Source: Lingula anatina
Taxonomy: Eukaryota; Brachiopoda; Lingulata; Lingulida; Lingulidae
Direction of reading: 5' to 3'
Assembly: GCF_001039355.2 (NCBI RefSeq)
Contig: NW_019776154.1
Location: forward strand, 1 to 64,000
Length of the DNA stretch: 64,000 nt
Below the pieces are notes generated by a model. The model ran no database searches and had not been told where the DNA came from. It saw only the letters and a list, made by a program, of their open reading frames with translations. This document shows positions 25,733 through 38,759 of this stretch, piece after piece. The translations under genes were made by a program, and so were the position numbers. Positions within the stretch are counted from its first letter, which is position 1, and the number at the start of each line of letters is the position of its first letter.

Positions 25733-25794
25733 AATACGTGGACTATTGTAATTTTACGTATTAAAATATATAATATTACAATAGTCCACGTATT
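25733..25794. repeat. Short perfect hairpin
   Basis: ACGTGGACTATTGTAAT and its reverse complement are separated by about 22 bp of AT-rich loop. It could be a remnant MITE tip or a local inversion. Confidence 0.7.
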
Positions 25795-25901
25795 AAACCC
25801 TACAGTCCACAATTAAAACCACGATCACATATTATCACTGGGACATCTATCACAAAATTGTGACATATATCACATCTTAAAACAAAGGAGGGGGGGGGGG
25901 C

Positions 25902-26307
25902 TTAACTGAACCTAACGCAATGTACGTAGAATGTGTCGTGCTCAACACTCCGTCGCAGCTAACGCAATGACGTGAACCATGTGTGTTTTGTTTTTTCACA
26001 AATGCTGGCAGTAGGCACAATGGTCGGAAAGCTTGATAACGTCAGCAGTTTTAGAAGTAATTGTTTCTCTCGCTAAGTTTCTTTTTAAATTTGTCCAGTG
26101 TGATGATACAAATTAAATGGCCATTAGTTGTTTGGTAATTAATTTAAAGCGAGGTAAGTCCCGTTCACACTATTTTTGTTTGACTTGCGATCAGGCGCCT
26201 CGTTCACACGAGAGGCTTTACAACGATAGAATTTAGATTTGGCGTAATCGCAATTCTAAATGCAGTGTGTGAATAGGAAAATACATAGTCACAAGTTACG
26301 CACACCT
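25902..26307. repeat. Dispersed repeat, 'CCCGTTCACACTA' family, copy 1
   Basis: The stretch 26077-26307 is highly similar to 36870-37085, inside intron 2 of the first ODC-like gene. The stretch 25902-26130 is similar to 59364-59580. Shared words include ATTAAATGGCC, AAGCGAGGTAAGTCCCGTTC and GAATAGGAAAATACATAG. The class is unknown. Confidence 0.75.
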
Positions 26308-26620
26308 GATAAATTAAGAAAGAAGCTTACCGGAAAGTTTTTTTAAACCTACAGGTACGTTTATTGCGTTAAAAATTTTAGATTACAATTTTTTGGTAAA
26401 AATTGGAACCACTGTATGATTGGACTCGATGAAGGTTACCGAGGTCAGAGCTGAGTTGTCGTTGTTCAGGTACAGGTCATTAACGCTGCACTGAGGCAAG
26501 GAAACGCTATGTATACTGAGTGTGTAAAACATCTCGCTTTGTGTGATAGATACAATACGATTCGTCGAGCTGTACGTGAAATATTACGAGTGTTTTGTCG
26601 AGCCGCAGGCGATAGTATAT

Positions 26621-27476
26621 TTAAGCCTCGGTCACAACCGGCCGCACGGGCTCTTACGGGCTGTACGGAGGAGGATGTTGCAATTGAAAATGTCCAAAAG
26701 ATTCTACGAATAGCCTGCGAACAGCGAGGCCGCAAGCGTAACTTGCTCCCCTCGCACGGAGTTAGCAAGAGAGACGCGCGTTGTGCACGACGCACGTCGC
26801 AAGCAATGAAGGAGCAAGTGCCCTTTACGTGTTGAGTAAGGCGCACGCCCTCACAACTAACGAACAAAGTCGAGAGCACACCGGGAATGCGTCACACGTG
26901 CGTCACCCCCAATTATGGTGTATGAAAGGGGTGCTCACGACGCACGCTTGTGTCTTTACAATGAACGTCGACTGTGTAACGTGTACAACAATTTTCAAAT
27001 TTTTTACAAATTTTTGCTCAATTTAGTTTCTAATATGCCTCCAAAAATAGCAAAAGGCAAGAGAAAGAAGTTTACATAGTAGAAAAAAGGGAAGAAGAAG
27101 AAGAAGAAAGAAGAGGAGAACAGGAAGCAAAACTGACGTACGCCGTCAGTACGTCACCCAAACGTGTGAGGCAAGTTTGAAGCAAAACTGATGCAGAAGG
27201 GCACTACTTTCGCCGTGCGTTGCATTCCCTTCGTAAGTGATGAGTGTGTGCCACGTACACAGGAAGCAAGACAAACTCAAGAAATGAGTACAACTTCCAC
27301 GGTCATCACCCCTTGCAATTAGTGTCCCAGGTTGAAAGGACATCTCATGTGGCCCTTGCGACTCGCAAGGCAGACTTTTCTCTACCTCTACGACCTCCAG
27401 GGCCACCGCAACACCCAAAAATCGCAGGGGACGTACGATCCTGAAATTCGTGCGTCCGGTTGTGACCGAGGCCTTA
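26621..27476. mobile_element. Non-autonomous PIF/Harbinger-like element, 850 bp
   Basis: The TIRs are AGCCTCGGTCACAACCGG at 26624 and CCGGTTGTGACCGAGGCC ending 27473, flanked by direct TTA (26621-26623 and 27474-27476). The interior is unusually GC-rich for the window and dense in ACGTAC/CGCAC words. The ORFs here are not transposases. Confidence 0.8.
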
Positions 27477-28390
27477 ACTAATGCTTTGGTGGATAAAGAA
27501 GTAAAGACGCAATATTTTGGGAAAACATTTTGAATTGACAAGACTACAGCAGTTAATCAAACTTAAGACATTTTGTCGAAAATAATTCCGTATCGCCAAC
27601 ACTTTGATGTTTTGTATGCATTCATTTATTATTACTTTTTGTCTCGATATATTTTCGCTTATTGCGTTCCGCAACGTATTCTTGTAGTTTATAGCATAAT
27701 GGGTGAATTCTAGGAAGACATATTTACACCTGCGTCATATGGTCTTGAGGAAAGGGAGAGTGTGTCTTTGCGTGCACGCGAGAGTAGAGGCATTCTTAAT
27801 GGCAGATTACATAGCATGTGTAATATTAAATGCATAAAGGAAGTTGCTGATAATTGTGTGTCAAGATTTTATTACACTTATAAAATTCATAAAGCTGATG
27901 AAACGGGTCCCAATTTTGTTTTTTTTTTTTTAACCATGGCTAAACAAAGCTATAGAATAAATGTGATAGTTTACGAAGAGGACAGTTTACGAACCCTCAA
28001 CGTGTGTGTGTGTGTATTTTTCCTTTTTTGACGAACCACCAAAAGCCCGTTAATTGTATCAGTTGTAATATTTTCCAGGGTGTTCATGATCATCACGTGA
28101 CCTAATGATGCTCTTGGTCTTGCCAGATTTAGTTCAATTTTTGCCTGAATTCCTGAAACCTTATTACATGGCTCGAGTTGATATCAGACACTCTTGTGCT
28201 AGCAGGATGCTGAAAAATTGATAAAGATAAATTGATAAAATAAAATCAGAGTCTTGTTTTTCCGAAAATTAATCTCAACTTTAGACCAAAATTTTAGCCT
28301 TCCCTGTATAAGCTAAAATAATACAGTTTCTGCAAAATTCACAATTTTCCCCATTAAAAAGATCGATTAATCACCTTGAGTCTTTGGGTA

Positions 28391-28610
28391 AGAGTGCATT
28401 CGCAGAGATTAAGATCGATCTTACTAGATCGACCTAACTTCCTGGGGGTTCACGCTAAATTGCAGTCAGGCGACAGCGCACGGAAGTTAATTACTCCCTT
28501 ACAGCTTGTAGTAGGCGGGACGGACATTTTAAAAGTCGGATTATCTGACAGTAATCTAGTGAGACTCCCCACGGGGATAGATCGATCTTAAATCTATGGG
28601 AATGCGCCTT
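28391..28610. mobile_element. MITE, ATCGATC-TIR family, copy 4
   Basis: It starts AGAGTGCATTCGCAGAGATT then AAGATCGATC, and ends GATCGATCTTAAATCTATGG then GAATGCGCC. It lies about 10 bp below the splice donor of IL-17R-like exon 5, within the following intron. Confidence 0.85.
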
Positions 28611-28619
28611 AAGACCCAC

Positions 28620-28938
28620 CTTTGCCTCTGAATGTCGTTCGGATCCTATGTACACAGGGTTGAGTGCGATCAGGGCTTGGCATGGGGAGGCTGCAAACTT
28701 CAACCCAGCAGTCTGTGCTTGGCGGGAGGTTATTTATGAAGAAGTGGAACTTGGGGTTGAAACACAAGAAAACTATTTATGATTCAATTATCAAATTGGT
28801 TATGGTATATAATAAATGCAAGGAATCAGAATTTAACTTCCAAAAACCACACGGATTTTACCTTAATTTATTGTTTATATGCTTGTGAAAGTTCTTGTGC
28901 ATATATGCATGTTTGTTGGCACGTATAGTGCTAATGTG

Positions 28939-28987
<49 letters not shown>

Positions 28988-31900
28988 GAGAGAAAGGGAG
29001 AGAGAGAGAGTACGTCTGCATGATTTATTAGTGCAGAAATCAATATACAATCAGATGTAAGTTCACCAAAACACATTACAAACATTTATACAATATACAG
29101 GTACATGATTGTATAAAAATAAAAAGCAACACGTACTTCTGGTTGTTTCAAGTGATCAGAATCATTCCAGACAGCCTCAGTCATGTTGTAGAATCTACAT
29201 ATATTTTCGTTCACTCTGTACCCATTTAAAAACAATATGGTCACCTTAAATCCCTTTGTGTAACGGAATCCAACTGAAAGGTGAACAACAATCTTCGTAG
29301 ACCAATAGTTTCAATGTGTATGGGTCCTTACATAATTCTGGTATTAAAACATGCAGTTATGCTTGGTGCCTCTAACAAAATACATCAACACTGACAGCAT
29401 GTATACCAATATATATTTTAAATCTTATCTGACAAAGGGTTGATTATCACATCTAAACAATTCTTACCATCATCAGCTGCCTTCCAAGTGATACTGAAAG
29501 CAGGATAATTAGAAACGATACGCCCATCGTAAACATAATCTTTAAGGATGGATTTTACAGTCAACTCAGTGGGAGCACTAGGATTGAGATTATTGTTAGT
29601 CAAACGTGATAGCCAGGCATCTAAACAGTTTTTACCTGAAAATAAATAAAATATTAAATTAAAGAATAAATTAATTATTCAATACAAGGTAAATGTATCG
29701 GTAACTATGTATAAATATGCACTCGTAGTAATATATAAAACCAATAAATATATTTTAAACCACAAGAAAGTCCGTCTGTTACATATCATTATGTATTATG
29801 AAAATAATACGCATCACTTTTTATGAACAATTTTAACATTAAATCTCTGTAATCTTGCCTTTATTACATTCTCCTCTTCAATATTGTCAATGTTAAAAAT
29901 TATAAGACATCAATTGTAAAATAATATTTAGTTTAATCAAAAGATATTTTGTGCCGTGAATGACTAGTAATGACTATTTAAAAAGCAGACATCATTTTGG
30001 CAAAAATAAATTATTAACCATTTCCTAAATTATGTACGTACGTATGTATATATTTTGTTCAACAATTTTATGGTATCTAGTAATCACAAAAGGTCAACTT
30101 ACTAACAGTACATTTCAGATGAGGGAAGCCCTGCAAAAAGATACAATTGTAGCAATTAATTAAAACTCATAACTAATAATGTCATTATTTACCTTGAAAA
30201 ATATTTCAGCATGATCAGGCCTACCCAACTACCAGACTCGGCACCAATGATCCTGAATTCACCGGTAGATCAAACCACACTACCCGTTTTCAAGGTGTGT
30301 GTGTCAGATCGCATTACACAGTATCATACCCTGAACAAATTTTGAGTGGTGATGCAATGCTTTTCAACCCCGCTGAGAATCGTCACTATCACATCGCGTA
30401 CTAGGCAAGAGCGGTGTCGCGTCTGATAGTGTGAAATGCGTACTGATACACACCTTGAAAACGGGTAGTGTGGTCCGATTTACCGGTGAATTCAGGATCA
30501 TTCGGTGCCTAGTCTGGTAGTTGGGTAGGCCTGATGATAATGCTCCACCACGTACACCACGTACAGCCAATGCAACAGCAGACCGGTTTTAGCAGGTTAA
30601 AATACCAAGACGACCTCCGAGGAAGCTATTGTAAGCAGCAAAACAGTGTCGTCTGTTTCTCTAATGAATCTCTTAAGAGGTTATTACAGAGTATCGCCAT
30701 CTATGATAGTCACGTGGTCCGATGGCAAGCACAGATTCCAGAATAATTGCGATTACCGTTTTGGTGGTAGAACAGAATCTACTATATTTCAACGAGTTGT
30801 TTACAATGTATTGTGAAATATGAATCTCATACGAAGAGTTGTTATCCCTTTAATATTGGCACAATGCTAATTTCTCTCCTTCCTTTTCATCAATACCAAT
30901 TTCTTGTTTATCCATAAATAGATTTTTTTTAAAAACTTGCAACTAACAATCACCACCAAAAGATGTGTTTTAAGCCTCTCTTACAACCCGTTGTGCGTGC
31001 TTAGAGATAGTGCGTCCTCGGAGTTCTTGTCAGACGTAGCGTTGTCGCAGGATGAAAATTAAATCGCAGCGGACGAAGTAGTAAGTACTTTAGGAGTACG
31101 TGTGTCGTGCACTAAACGTGGGGCCCGCAAGTGGTCTGTACGCCTTTTTTTGGAAGTAGAAAGAAGTAAGGAGCACGTACGATCTGTACTTGTGTCACAC
31201 ACAGTGAGTGAGATAATCATACGTGTATTTCAAGTGAAGCGTACGTTTTCAGAAATCGTACTTACGAGGTAAGAGAAACGTAAGAGAAACGTAATAAGCA
31301 CGGAAGTGGAACGCACGGATAATATAATAAATAATAATATATAATAAATAATATAAAAGGGAGCACCGAGTCTCTTCATCATTCACTGTTTTGGCTTCCA
31401 AAATGGCACTTCCAAGAAGGATGCGCCATCGACGTCTACAACTGCTAACAAACCGAAAATCAAGACGCAATGCTTGCAGTGGTTGCTCGGGATCGCCTGC
31501 ACTTTTATCGTGCTGGGCACGTGCGTCGTCTTAGTGTGACGCACTTCACAAGTATGGTAGTAGTACTCGCCACGCACTTTGGAAGTAAGATAAACGCACG
31601 GAGGAAGTGCGCTCACCCCCCTTTTTGTTAACACGTACATTGAAAGCAAGTTGAAGGTACGAGTCTCTTGCGTGGTAAGTACGTCTTCGTGGTAAAATAC
31701 CCCGGAATTTCTGCATGCTTTTCCTGCGTTACACGCACGCCTAGCGCAATTATTCAGTAATTTTGTCTTGCGTGCTACGAGCGTGCTCCAGGCGTTCTAA
31801 TTGTCGCAGACAGGTCGTAGCGAAAAACTGGCCGGCCAGTTTTCGGGCTGCGTGCTTTGCGTCGTGTTTGCGTCCACCAAAAAAAGTACGTTCCACGTGC

Positions 31901-32081
31901 GTGTATCTTACTACTTGGCCAATTTTTTGCACGCAAACCGCTCGTAGAAGCACGCACGACCGGTTGTAAGAGTAGCTTTAAATCATCCTAAAAGCTCACC
32001 TACCGGTGGTGTACAATCTTGTCCCCAAGAGAGCCTCGCAATTTGAACAAACACAAGTTCTAGTACAAGTTTCACTGACAT
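28620..32081 (-). CDS. IL-17 receptor-like ectodomain (exons 1-5 of a partial gene)
   Basis: Minus-strand exons are 32081-32004, 30130-30103, 29635-29468, 29273-29137 and 28749-28620; phases agree throughout. The first 180 residues are a signal peptide (1-20), then a domain matching the first fibronectin-III-like domain (D1) of IL-17RA. LKCTVSKNCLDAW corresponds to human LNCTVKNSTCLDDSW, PSAPTELTV to PSSPKDLQI, FSITWKAADD to HIEWTLQTDA, and FHFFINNLPP to the FTFSHFVVDP region. Cysteines are at 23, 33, 39, 117, 151, 156 and 169. Exon 5 ends in phase 1, so D2, the transmembrane segment and the SEFIR domain must follow, but I could not find them reliably. Reading past the donor at 29467 gives a false stop at 29418. 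Intron 1 is largely transposon sequence, and intron 4 holds a GT/GA tract. A truncated or soluble receptor is possible. Confidence 0.75.
28936..29010. repeat. (GT)n(GA)n microsatellite
   Basis: It lies within intron 4 of the IL-17R-like gene. Confidence 0.9.
30215..30534. mobile_element. Foldback-type inverted repeat, about 100-bp arms
   Basis: The left arm starts TCAGGCCTACCCAACTACCA and the right arm ends TGGTAGTTGGGTAGGCCTGA. The arms match for about 100 bp with few mismatches and are separated by about 120 bp. The target duplication is unclear (TGA is possible). It lies in intron 1 of the IL-17R-like gene. Confidence 0.8.
30668..30853. mobile_element. TTAA MITE, truncated copy C
   Basis: This half-element keeps the central TCTCTTAAGAGG palindrome and the right arm ending GTTATCCCT plus TTAA (30850-30853). 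The left arm is missing. Confidence 0.7.
30970..31980. mobile_element. Non-autonomous PIF/Harbinger-like element, about 1 kb, in IL-17R-like intron 1
   Basis: The TIRs AGCCTCTCTTACAACC (from 30973) and the inverse of AGCTACTCTTACAACC (to 31977) are flanked by TTA on both sides. The duplicate locus at 20.5 kb has the unoccupied target: its GTGTGCTTTAAATCAT corresponds to the left flank joined to the right flank with one TTA. The interior resembles 26624-27473 in its CGTAC/GCAC-rich style. Confidence 0.88.
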
Positions 32082-32925
32082 TCTTTGCCGTTTTTTCTCT
32101 CCTGCTTTCACAAGCTTGAGCTGTGCTGCTTTGTGGATGGTTTCATGGAATTGGCTCGATAAGAACTACTTATAGTCCCATTAAAGTGCCCATATTATTA
32201 GTTCCTGTGAAAGCTGCTGTTTGCGGGTCCATGAATGGTGAACCATGATTCGTCTTTTTTGTTATGATATGGTTATGGAGTGTTCGTTTTACTTCATCAC
32301 ATCACGTAAAAATGTGTTTTAAATCCCAAGTGTTAACTGCGTGCCCACAAGAGAGTAAAAATAGTGGCAACTAGGGGTTCAACAGACCAAAGTGATAAAA
32401 GTTGGTGCGGTAAAAGGTCCTTATGAAAAAGTTTTCACCATTATGTTCATGGATGTTAATATTTTCTTTTCTTTTCTTTTCAAAAACAAATTATCCGGAT
32501 GGAAACTTTCATAGAATTGAACAAAACTTCACAGAGACCTTTAAAAACTGCAGTCACAGTGCATTTATACAGAACAACATTTTAATCGGTGTTTGGGGTG
32601 GTAGGGTCTTTATCATCATTTTATATATTTCCAACATTCAATTACCGTACGAGTCACGTATCTTGTCACCAACTGTGAAGAAAGAAATGGCGAAAAGAAT
32701 ATAAGCACTTTATTTAAGTATCTATTGGGTCACTTGCACTGAATATATTTTCTATTGAAATGTTAAGCGGTATGTCAGTCAACAAATGAGGGGCAGAAAA
32801 CTACAGCGTAGTAACATTTGGAGTAATATGTTCTGTCTATTGATATGGCTACAAAATAGTGAAAAACGCAGTCCACTTGAGACCTGATGTACCGGGCCTG
32901 CATGTTGTTGACCAACTCCACTCAA
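31978..32925. repeat. Segmental duplicate B (promoter and first exon)
   Basis: Counterpart of 20505-21490; see that entry for the shared landmarks. Confidence 0.85.
32166..32175 (-). promoter_or_regulatory. TATA box of the IL-17R-like gene
   Basis: CTATAAGTAG on the minus strand, 85 nt before the ATG at 32081. Position and flanks (GGGAC before, TTCTT after) are conserved with copy A. Confidence 0.6.
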
Positions 32926-33629
32926 AATCAGATCAAAATAGGGTTAATACTTATGTGCGGTGGGAATTATATGAAAATTCGCCTTGAAAAAGAAAAGAAG
33001 AAAAGAAGAAAAAAAAGAGAAAAAAGAACATAATGTGCATTGAGATGAAATATTTCCAGTGTTTCTAAAACTGTCATTCTTGGACAAACGCAAGGTCTTT
33101 AAGTGCCCTGAAACTTTAAACTCCAGCGTGCCTCTAGAAGAAAAGGGGAGATCAGATGCCAACAATAACAGCATCCACTTACCTCTTTAACAACTTCCTG
33201 TTCTAATGTGTTGAATGATTACTTGTTTTCAAGTTACTCTTATAATCACCAGCTTTTTTGTATTCGAGTTAACACCAGGAGAAGGCGTGCTACTCTGTTA
33301 AGCTGATTGCACTTAGGGAGAGCCTCGATCTGTAGAGATAAGCTGACCTACGTAGGCCTATGTGTCCCTAGGTCTTAAGTTAGTTGTACTAAATTGCTTC
33401 CCAAGCCTCTACTCTGTGCTTTCCTTAATTTGAAACCGAAGTGTTATTTTTAACGAAATTTATAGGAAAAGAAACTGTTTATATTGGCCAAATAATGAAT
33501 TTTCTTGGGGTGAACAGCAATTTTCACATACAATGGTAAATGAATCAGTTCCGTCAATCGAAATTAGTTAATTGTTTTTTTCTTTTTAGATCAGGAGTTC
33601 TTCCATAATATGTAGAAACAGTCCGCTTT

Positions 33630-33765
33630 GTTAACATAAAATTAGAAGATAGACTCTGTATTCTCTGTAACGATAAAAAAGTAGAAGATGAGTGTCATTT
33701 TTTTATTTGATTGTCCAATTTAAAAAAATTCAGGAAAAAATGGTGTGAAAAAGTAAAAATGGGCG
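33630..33765 (+). mobile_element. LINE C-terminal zinc-knuckle fragment
   Basis: The reading LEDRLCILCNDKKVEDECHF, followed by a stop and SNLKKFRKKW, matches the CxxC...ExHFLxxCP module at the C-terminus of many LINE reverse transcriptases. It is a short dead fragment. The 33480-33570 stretch just before it carries a diverged piece of the TTAA MITE. Confidence 0.5.
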
Positions 33766-33844
33766 ATCTTATCTTTCCTGACCTGGTAAAATTTTACTAT
33801 AGACGCCTGACTATTTTTGGCCGAGATACAGACTGGGTGTTGAC

Positions 33845-34095
33845 GCTCTCACCTCCCTGAAGAGAATACAGCTATACTGCCGCATGAGGCGCTCAAAGTT
33901 ATCAAAAGAACAATATCTTTCGCCGTCATGCCAGGAACTTCACCTCTGCTTCAACCCGTAAATGCTGAGTACCAAGCGGGGAGACAACAGGAACCGTTTT
34001 TGAAGGTCTGGTACCAATATGTCCTCGGACGGGGCCAAACCCACGTCCTCTTGGTGCGAAGGCGGACACTCTGACCACATCCGGGCGGTTACGAG
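33845..34095 (-). mobile_element. tRNA-derived SINE-like element
   Basis: On the minus strand TGGTCAGAGTG (34077-34067) fits a Pol III A box and GGTTTGGCCCC (34041-34031) a degenerate B box, about 25 nt apart and in tRNA-like context. A non-tRNA body of about 180 bp follows. The 105-codon ORF across it is a by-product. I recall similar sequences as repeats in invertebrates but could not check. Confidence 0.45.
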
Positions 34096-35511
34096 AAAGT
34101 AGTCGGTGAATTTATAACGAAATAGCAGCAGATGATTGGAATTTCCGAGACCGTCTCTACCATCAAATGCAGTGATCTCTCTTTGCCATTTGGAACAAGT
34201 AGAATTTTTTTCATGTTGCGATTTTAGAACCGTTTGTAAATTAGTCACGCTAAACACTGTTAGTTAAGTTGGTCTTGGATAATTAGTAATATATGAATTA
34301 AGGCGCAAAAATCCTCTGACTCTAGGGCGGTGTTTCGCATACAGCTGATCATTACTATTTTACAGCGTATCGTTTTTGTGTACACGAAAAACAATGTCAT
34401 TTTATACAATCCCTAACAAAACGCTAATAAAACGCACCGTATTTACGTCGATTTTATATTTTGACCGTATAGTGATCTGCACTATCCTTGTAGACATTAA
34501 CCTATTCATGAAACAGGTGCTACATTATTCTGTAGCATCCATCCAGAACTCCTGAAGCAATACTGGTATAATCAAGACTGAGCAGGGAAATGATTTATTG
34601 TGCCGTATCCCTGGGCAAAAGGAATTTTTTGTTATGCATGTCTTATGGCAACGTTATGTACATTTAACATAGGGACTCGAATCTTAAAAAGCATTAACTC
34701 ACTCACTTACCAGAGACAGACTATGCAATAAACATGTTAACAATTTTACAGTGCAGGTGAATATAAACCTACCTGAGGACAGCCATTCATTAGAAAAGCC
34801 CTTCTCTTTTCTAGATGCCAGTTGCACGTATAGAAGACAAATTAATATAACCTAACCGGTAAGGTATGTAGCATTTAATTATCTCTGCAAAACAATGAAG
34901 GTATTTTTCAGACTTCGTGCTTATCTGTATTTACACTAGGTAATATATCTCAAAACACCCCCGTGTAAGCTGCGATCTAGCTACTCAAAACGACTCCCAT
35001 TTCTGTTGGGGGGGAGAGATAGGGTTTATCAACTGGAAATATTCTTTCCACTTGTAAATTCATAAACTACCGAGATAGGAATAGGTAGAGGTGTGAATGA
35101 CATTGTGATACATAACATGCAATAATAGTGGTGAAAAACAGATGTTGAGAGAAGGTGTGAGGTTTTGTACGAAGTCATGTTTAGGTCTTGGTCATTATTC
35201 TGTGGGGTGTAAAACTTAAGGTGAAAGTAGTGCATATAAGACATGACTGTCCATGGCTTGTCAAGAAACCCTTTTGACCTACATATACGTTATATTGGCC
35301 ATCGGCAAAAGAGGGAAACATCTGTCTAGAGAAGCTAACATTCTCACCAAATTAACTCATGATACTTAGAATGCATTTTTCATTTCTGCTAAAGAAAAAC
35401 ATATTGAGCTATTTTCAGAACCTTTAAATTGTATTAACAATTATTTTTTTCAGATTTTTACAAATAATTTAAAGGGAAAGATAACGCAACTGCTTTTTTA
35501 AAGAGAACAAA

Positions 35512-38500
35512 ATGGCGACAGCATGCCCTCAAAGCCCGCAAAATATTGAGAGAAATCCTGGACTTCACAGTAACCACGCAATATTACAAGCTATTAAAGA
35601 AAAGATTATGGAAGAGAATGACAGGGTAATTATGACATTTGAAAATAATTTGATTTTTATCATGGCATTTGCATCATGGTGTAAGACTTCTTTAAGTATG
35701 CAACCACAACTGTAATTTGTCTGAAAACAGAAGTCCACTAAATAAGAATACTGTCACCAATAAGACTGTCCAGTAAAGGCATTTTTGCTATTTCTCATAG
35801 GTAAAAATCAGTTTCGTTTGAAAAGGTTTACCTTTTAATCAGACTACGTTCTTTTAGTAAATAATCTAAAAACAAGTGTTGATGTTTTAAAGCTTGTGTT
35901 GCAGACATTATACATGTATATGTACTCAATTATTCAATTATCTGCGAAATTGGTCCTTTCAGTAACCATCAGCAATAGATTAAAACCACCCACATTGGTA
36001 ATCTACAGTTATTGGCATCTTTTTCAGAGGACCGATGTTTTTTATTAATGTTATCGATTGTTGTATAAATATCCAGATAAATCCAAAAAGAAAAGCATGC
36101 AAAAGAATATGATTCTTGCTACGGTCAATTAAGTGTTGTAGCCAACACAATTTCCTACATATGATTAAATTTATTGCAGCGACCCTTCTATATCGTTAAC
36201 TTGGATGACATCGTTGACAAGCACAAGCAGTGGCTGGCACAAATGCCACGTGTCAAACCCTTCTACGCCGTGAAATGTAACAACACTGAGCCAGTCGTGA
36301 AGACGATTGCGGCACTTGGAGCGGGATTTGACTGCGCCAGCAGTGCTGAGTTCCAGCAGGTTCTAAACCTTGGGGTGGGGACAGATCGGATAATATATGG
36401 CCATCCTTGCAAAGATCCCCAAGATATCAAACTTGCTTCAAAACAAGGAGTCGACCTAATGGCCTTTGACAACGAGTGTGAATTGTTCAAGATAAAGAGA
36501 CTCTATCCAAGTGCAAGACTTGTGTTACGGATCCAACCACAAGATGACGAGGATGTATATAAACACGGCAAGATGTATGGTTGTGCCTTAGACCAATGCA
36601 AAGAACTTCTCGTGAAGGCGAAAGAAATGGAACTGACTGTCGTGGGTGTCAGGTAGTTCAACAAATGTTTCTATTATCCGGTGGCTGTAACATTAATATC
36701 ATTGAACTACAACTGTTTTGTCTATTCAGAAACTACTGTAGACGCATTGGTTCACAGCTTAATTGAATCACTCTGTATAAACACAGTTTTGTAAACCATA
36801 TTCATACATCTAAATCTCAAATGTATGTATGTATCTCTTTTATCTTTCATATTTAAGTTAACAATTTAAGTTTCTTTTTGAATTTGTCCAGTGTGATGAT
36901 AAAAATTAAATGGCCACTAGTTGTTTGGTAATTAATTTAAAGCGAGGTAAGTCCCGTTCACACTATTTTTGTTTGAATCGTTCACACGAGAGGCTTTACA
37001 GCGATAGAATCTAGATTTGGAGTAATTGCAATTCAAAATGCAGTGTGTGAATAGGAAAATACATAGTCACAAGTTACGCACACCTAAATATAAATTTTGA
37101 AATTTAGAATTTTGAAATGATTAAGTTAGTACATGTATATGCATCCGCACTGCATCCTTAATAATTAAAGTAGTAAAAGTGTGAAATTGAACAATTTTAT
37201 TATTTGCTATAGTTAGGTATGTAATTCAGTGTTTCACAAAATTTTATTTTCCTTAGCTTCCATATCGGTGGCCTCTGCACTGATTACATGGCCTACCACC
37301 ACACCATACGCCTGTGCCGTGACATCTTTGATGATGCCAAATCCATGGACTACAACTTCAGCTTACTGGACATTGGTGGCGGGTTCCCCGGTTATGCAGT
37401 CGAAAACAACCCAACATTCTCTGATGCTGCCAAAATCATAAACATGGCGCTAGACGAATATTTCCCTAAAGAAGAAAATGTTGAAGTCATTGCTGAACCT
37501 GGAGCGTACTACGTGCAGTCGGCCTTCACGTTGGCACTACGAGTTACCGGAAAACGAGTTCTACGCTCGGCAAACTCAGCCAAGGTTTGTGCATTAATTT
37601 TTTTTAAGTTGTGTATGAAGTTAAGTGTTTGATAAACTCTACCAAATGCCATTATATAGTTTCTAATAACATAACGTAAAAATTACTAAGGGGTGTCGTT
37701 TCATGCATGCCGAAAAATACTATTTGAACATGTTTTCAGCTTTATTTCTTTGCTATATGTTTCACTTGATTGTTTCTGTCAAGTCTTGAAATTTAGTGCT
37801 ATTGTGTGCGTAGCAGTAATGCGTAATGTTCTAACTACGTCAGGCAGTTTAACAATCTGAGGGGCGGATAAATATATCAAGTTAATGTCCAACAATAAGT
37901 TTTTAAGCCATTATTTTGGCAGACCGAGGGATTATATTGGCTTATCTCTTGGCATGACTTAACTTGAGTCGTGTAAAAAACTTGTAGAAGTGGCTCATGT
38001 GAGATATAGGGAAACGACGCTCACTGCATACATGTCTGTAATTTTAATTTTGGCGTTTGCTTACTATTTGTTTAACTTTTCGTGACTAATCTATTAGATC
38101 CGTTTCAAACTACTTTAACATGATCTCTATCTTTTTTCATGTGCCATAAAGGTCTCTCAACAGTCATACTTCTACTACCTCAATGACGGAATCCATGGGT
38201 CATTCTTTTGCAATTTGTTATTTTTGGCTGACAAGCTGGTTAGAAATTTTCACGTTGTAAAGGTATGTAGCTAATACAATGACCATGAAAAGTATTTACA
38301 TGAGGTTTCACAAATATCAGGGGCGGATTCAGAGCTATTTTCTGACAGTCTTCCAAATGATCTTTGTTGATCCTTCCTCCAATTTTGACAGTCTTCCAAC
38401 AGAAAAAATAAGATATCTTTCAATGTAAACTTGAAAATCTGACCGTCTTCTGGAAGACCCAGAAGACGGCTTAAATCCGCCCCTGAATATAGGGTAAAAT

Positions 38501-38683
38501 CTGGTAACCACATTGACTGATAGAGTAAAAAATGAGTAAGTAAAAGGTTTATTATCTAAACCTTTTGGTTATAATCCAAAAATGTTACAGGTTATTTTTT
38601 CCTCCTTTTTTGTTAATTTTTCTTTTTTAAATAATAATAGAGCAATCAACACAGTTATGTTTTATGCCTAAATACATGTATTT

Positions 38684-38759
<76 letters not shown>

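Noticed and set aside
26466-27541. Overlapping ORFs of 66-137 codons on both strands
   Set aside because: They overlap the GC-richer Harbinger-like element, where stops are rare; no transposase motifs are visible.
29418-29467. C-terminal tail and stop following ADDG in the IL-17R-like gene
   Set aside because: GATG before GTAAGA is a good donor, and exon 4 continues in the right phase with IL-17R similarity, so the stop is intronic.
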